Below the pieces are notes generated by a model. That model had not been told where the DNA came from and searched no databases. It saw only the letters and a program-made list of their open reading frames with translations. Made by a program: the position numbers and the translations under genes. From NCBI GenBank assembly GCA_003534295.1, contig DPDV01000012.1, positions 102,570 through 166,569 on the forward strand: a DNA stretch of 64,000 nt. The letters are read 5' to 3'. Shown piece by piece: positions 63,027 to 64,000 of the stretch. Within the stretch, counting starts at the first letter, position 1, and each line of letters starts with the position of its first letter. The DNA is from Clostridiales bacterium. Its GTDB lineage: Bacteria > Bacillota > Clostridia > TANB77 > CAG-508.

Positions 63027-64000
63027 ATGAAAAATTATAAAGAAAATTATGACTATTATAATGTAGAAAAAGTAGATAGTATAAAGCAATTGTTGGAATC
63101 TGCTGCTGATGATGCTGGTGATAAAATCGCTTTTAAATATAAAGAAAATAAAGACGTTAAATGTGTTACTTACAATAACTTTTTGGAAGATGTTTATAGT
63201 TTGGGTACTGCTCTATTTTCTATCAATATGACTTCTTCTCATATTGCTGTTATAGGTGAAAATAGCTATCCTTGGCTTACAGTTTACTTGTCTGTTTTAA
63301 AAAGCAATGGTGTTGTTGTTCCTATAGATAAAGAACTTCCTTTACAGGATATTATAAATGTATTGGAAAATAGTGATAGCGAAGTTCTATTTTATGCCGA
63401 AAAATTCGGTAAATATATAGACGAAATTAGTAAAAAATTACCTAAAATAAAATACTTTATTGGTTTTTCTAATACCAATTCATCTGATAATATTCTTTCT
63501 TATAGTGAATTTATTGAAAAAGGGAGAGCATTATATAAATCTGGAAACACATCATATAGCTCAATAGAAGGCAGCCAAAATGAATTAAGATTACTTGTAT
63601 ACACCTCTGGAACTACTGGAATGGCAAAAGGTGTTATGCTTACTGAACATAACCTTGTAAGTCTTGTTTATTGCGGTTTACAAATTTCTACTGTATATGA
63701 TACATGCTTATCTATTTTGCCATATCATCATACTTATGAAGGTGTTGCTGGAATTTTAGTTGGATTGCATCATCATTCTTGCATTTGTATTAATGATAGT
63801 CTTAAAAATGTTCTTAAAAATTTACAATTATTTAAACCTGATTACATATACGTTGTACCTGCTTTTGTGGAACTCTTTTATAAAAAGATATGGTCTAATG
63901 CTAAAGAAGGTAATAAGGATTTAGCTTTAAAGATTATGATTAAACTAAGCAATTTCTTAAGATTTTTTGGTATAGATATAAGGAGAAAATTATTTAAATC
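63027..64000 (+). CDS. Long-chain acyl-CoA synthetase-like AMP-binding protein, N-terminal part (cut by window edge)
   Basis: About 324 residues visible. TAGGAGG is 5 nt before the ATG. The adenylate-forming signature VYTSGTTGMAKGVMLTEHN is at about 190-208, followed by SILPYHHTYEGVAGILVGLHHH, typical of long-chain fatty acid CoA ligases. The enzyme activates fatty acids with ATP. The C-terminal part lies outside the window. Confidence 0.93.
   Translation, partial: MKNYKENYDYYNVEKVDSIKQLLESAADDAGDKIAFKYKENKDVKCVTYNNFLEDVYSLGTALFSINMTSSHIAVIGENSYPWLTVYLSVLKSNGVVVPIDKELPLQDIINVLENSDSEVLFYAEKFGKYIDEISKKLPKIKYFIGFSNTNSSDNILSYSEFIEKGRALYKSGNTSYSSIEGSQNELRLLVYTSGTTGMAKGVMLTEHNLVSLVYCGLQISTVYDTCLSILPYHHTYEGVAGILVGLHHHSCICINDSLKNVLKNLQLFKPDYIYVVPAFVELFYKKIWSNAKEGNKDLALKIMIKLSNFLRFFGIDIRRKLFK

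Overview
The window is AT-rich DNA with densely packed, mostly minus-strand housekeeping genes. It reads as a chromosome segment from a low-GC, spore-forming Clostridia-type Firmicute, probably an uncultured gut lineage. The clues are a sleB-ypeB germination pair, an SRP RNA-dnaX-ybaB-recR block arranged as in Bacillus, gdpP next to rplI-dnaB, strong sigma-A promoters (TTGACA-17-TATAAT), AGGAGG ribosome binding sites, DUF1858, DUF1836 and DUF5711 proteins, and a CcpM-like Cys-rich peptide maturase. The exact taxon cannot be fixed from the sequence alone.

Layout: 1-4.5 kb is accessory: the start of a P-type cation ATPase, a Cys-rich orphan protein, and a compact RiPP-like operon (radical SAM/SPASM maturase, a precursor with three 23-residue repeats of five cysteines, two GNAT-fold proteins). 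4.5-10.6 kb carries smc, a TVP38-type membrane protein, a sortase and rsmA. 10.8-24.4 kb carries a PASTA-type penicillin-binding protein, ftsH, tilS, dnaB, rplI, gdpP, an AI-2E-type transporter, xth, a G5/3D-domain protein and an HtrA protease. 24.7-29.3 kb carries lemA, tatD, acpS, an unknown tail-anchored protein and a WG-repeat protein. 29.4-37.7 kb is rpoB-rpoC with a long structured leader, plus a small export-type membrane protein. 37.8-42.2 kb is one very large cell-wall adhesin. 42.4-47.5 kb is yqeK, ddl, murF, ypeB and sleB. 47.6-54.3 kb is a glycolipid glycosyltransferase, two small unknown genes, recR, ybaB, dnaX, the SRP RNA and a frameshifted VanW-family gene. 54.5-64 kb holds an S24-type regulator, a small carbohydrate-binding-like protein, an SDR, an HNH nuclease, four tRNAs, CvpA/DUF5711, an M18 aminopeptidase and the start of an acyl-CoA synthetase.

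The most striking object is at 56876-57177. A tRNA-Thr(UGU) gene is split after anticodon base 36 by a 226-nt insert with the conserved P, Q, R and S core elements and the P1, P2, P3, P4, P7 and P9 helices of a group I intron. Its internal guide GCA pairs with the anticodon itself, as in the Azoarcus tRNA-Ile intron. A free-standing HNH nuclease gene lies directly downstream on the same strand.

Genes that work together: the sortase (9.0-9.7 kb) and the LQTG-ending thioester-domain adhesin (37.8-42.2 kb) probably form an enzyme-substrate pair. murF, ddl and the PBP belong to peptidoglycan synthesis, and SleB/YpeB to spore cortex lysis. SRP RNA, dnaX, ybaB and recR are a replication/repair transcription unit. 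The radical SAM enzyme and Cys-repeat peptide form a candidate natural-product locus. A 49-nt element with a perfect GC-rich palindrome sits in the 5' leaders of both the radical SAM operon and dnaX.
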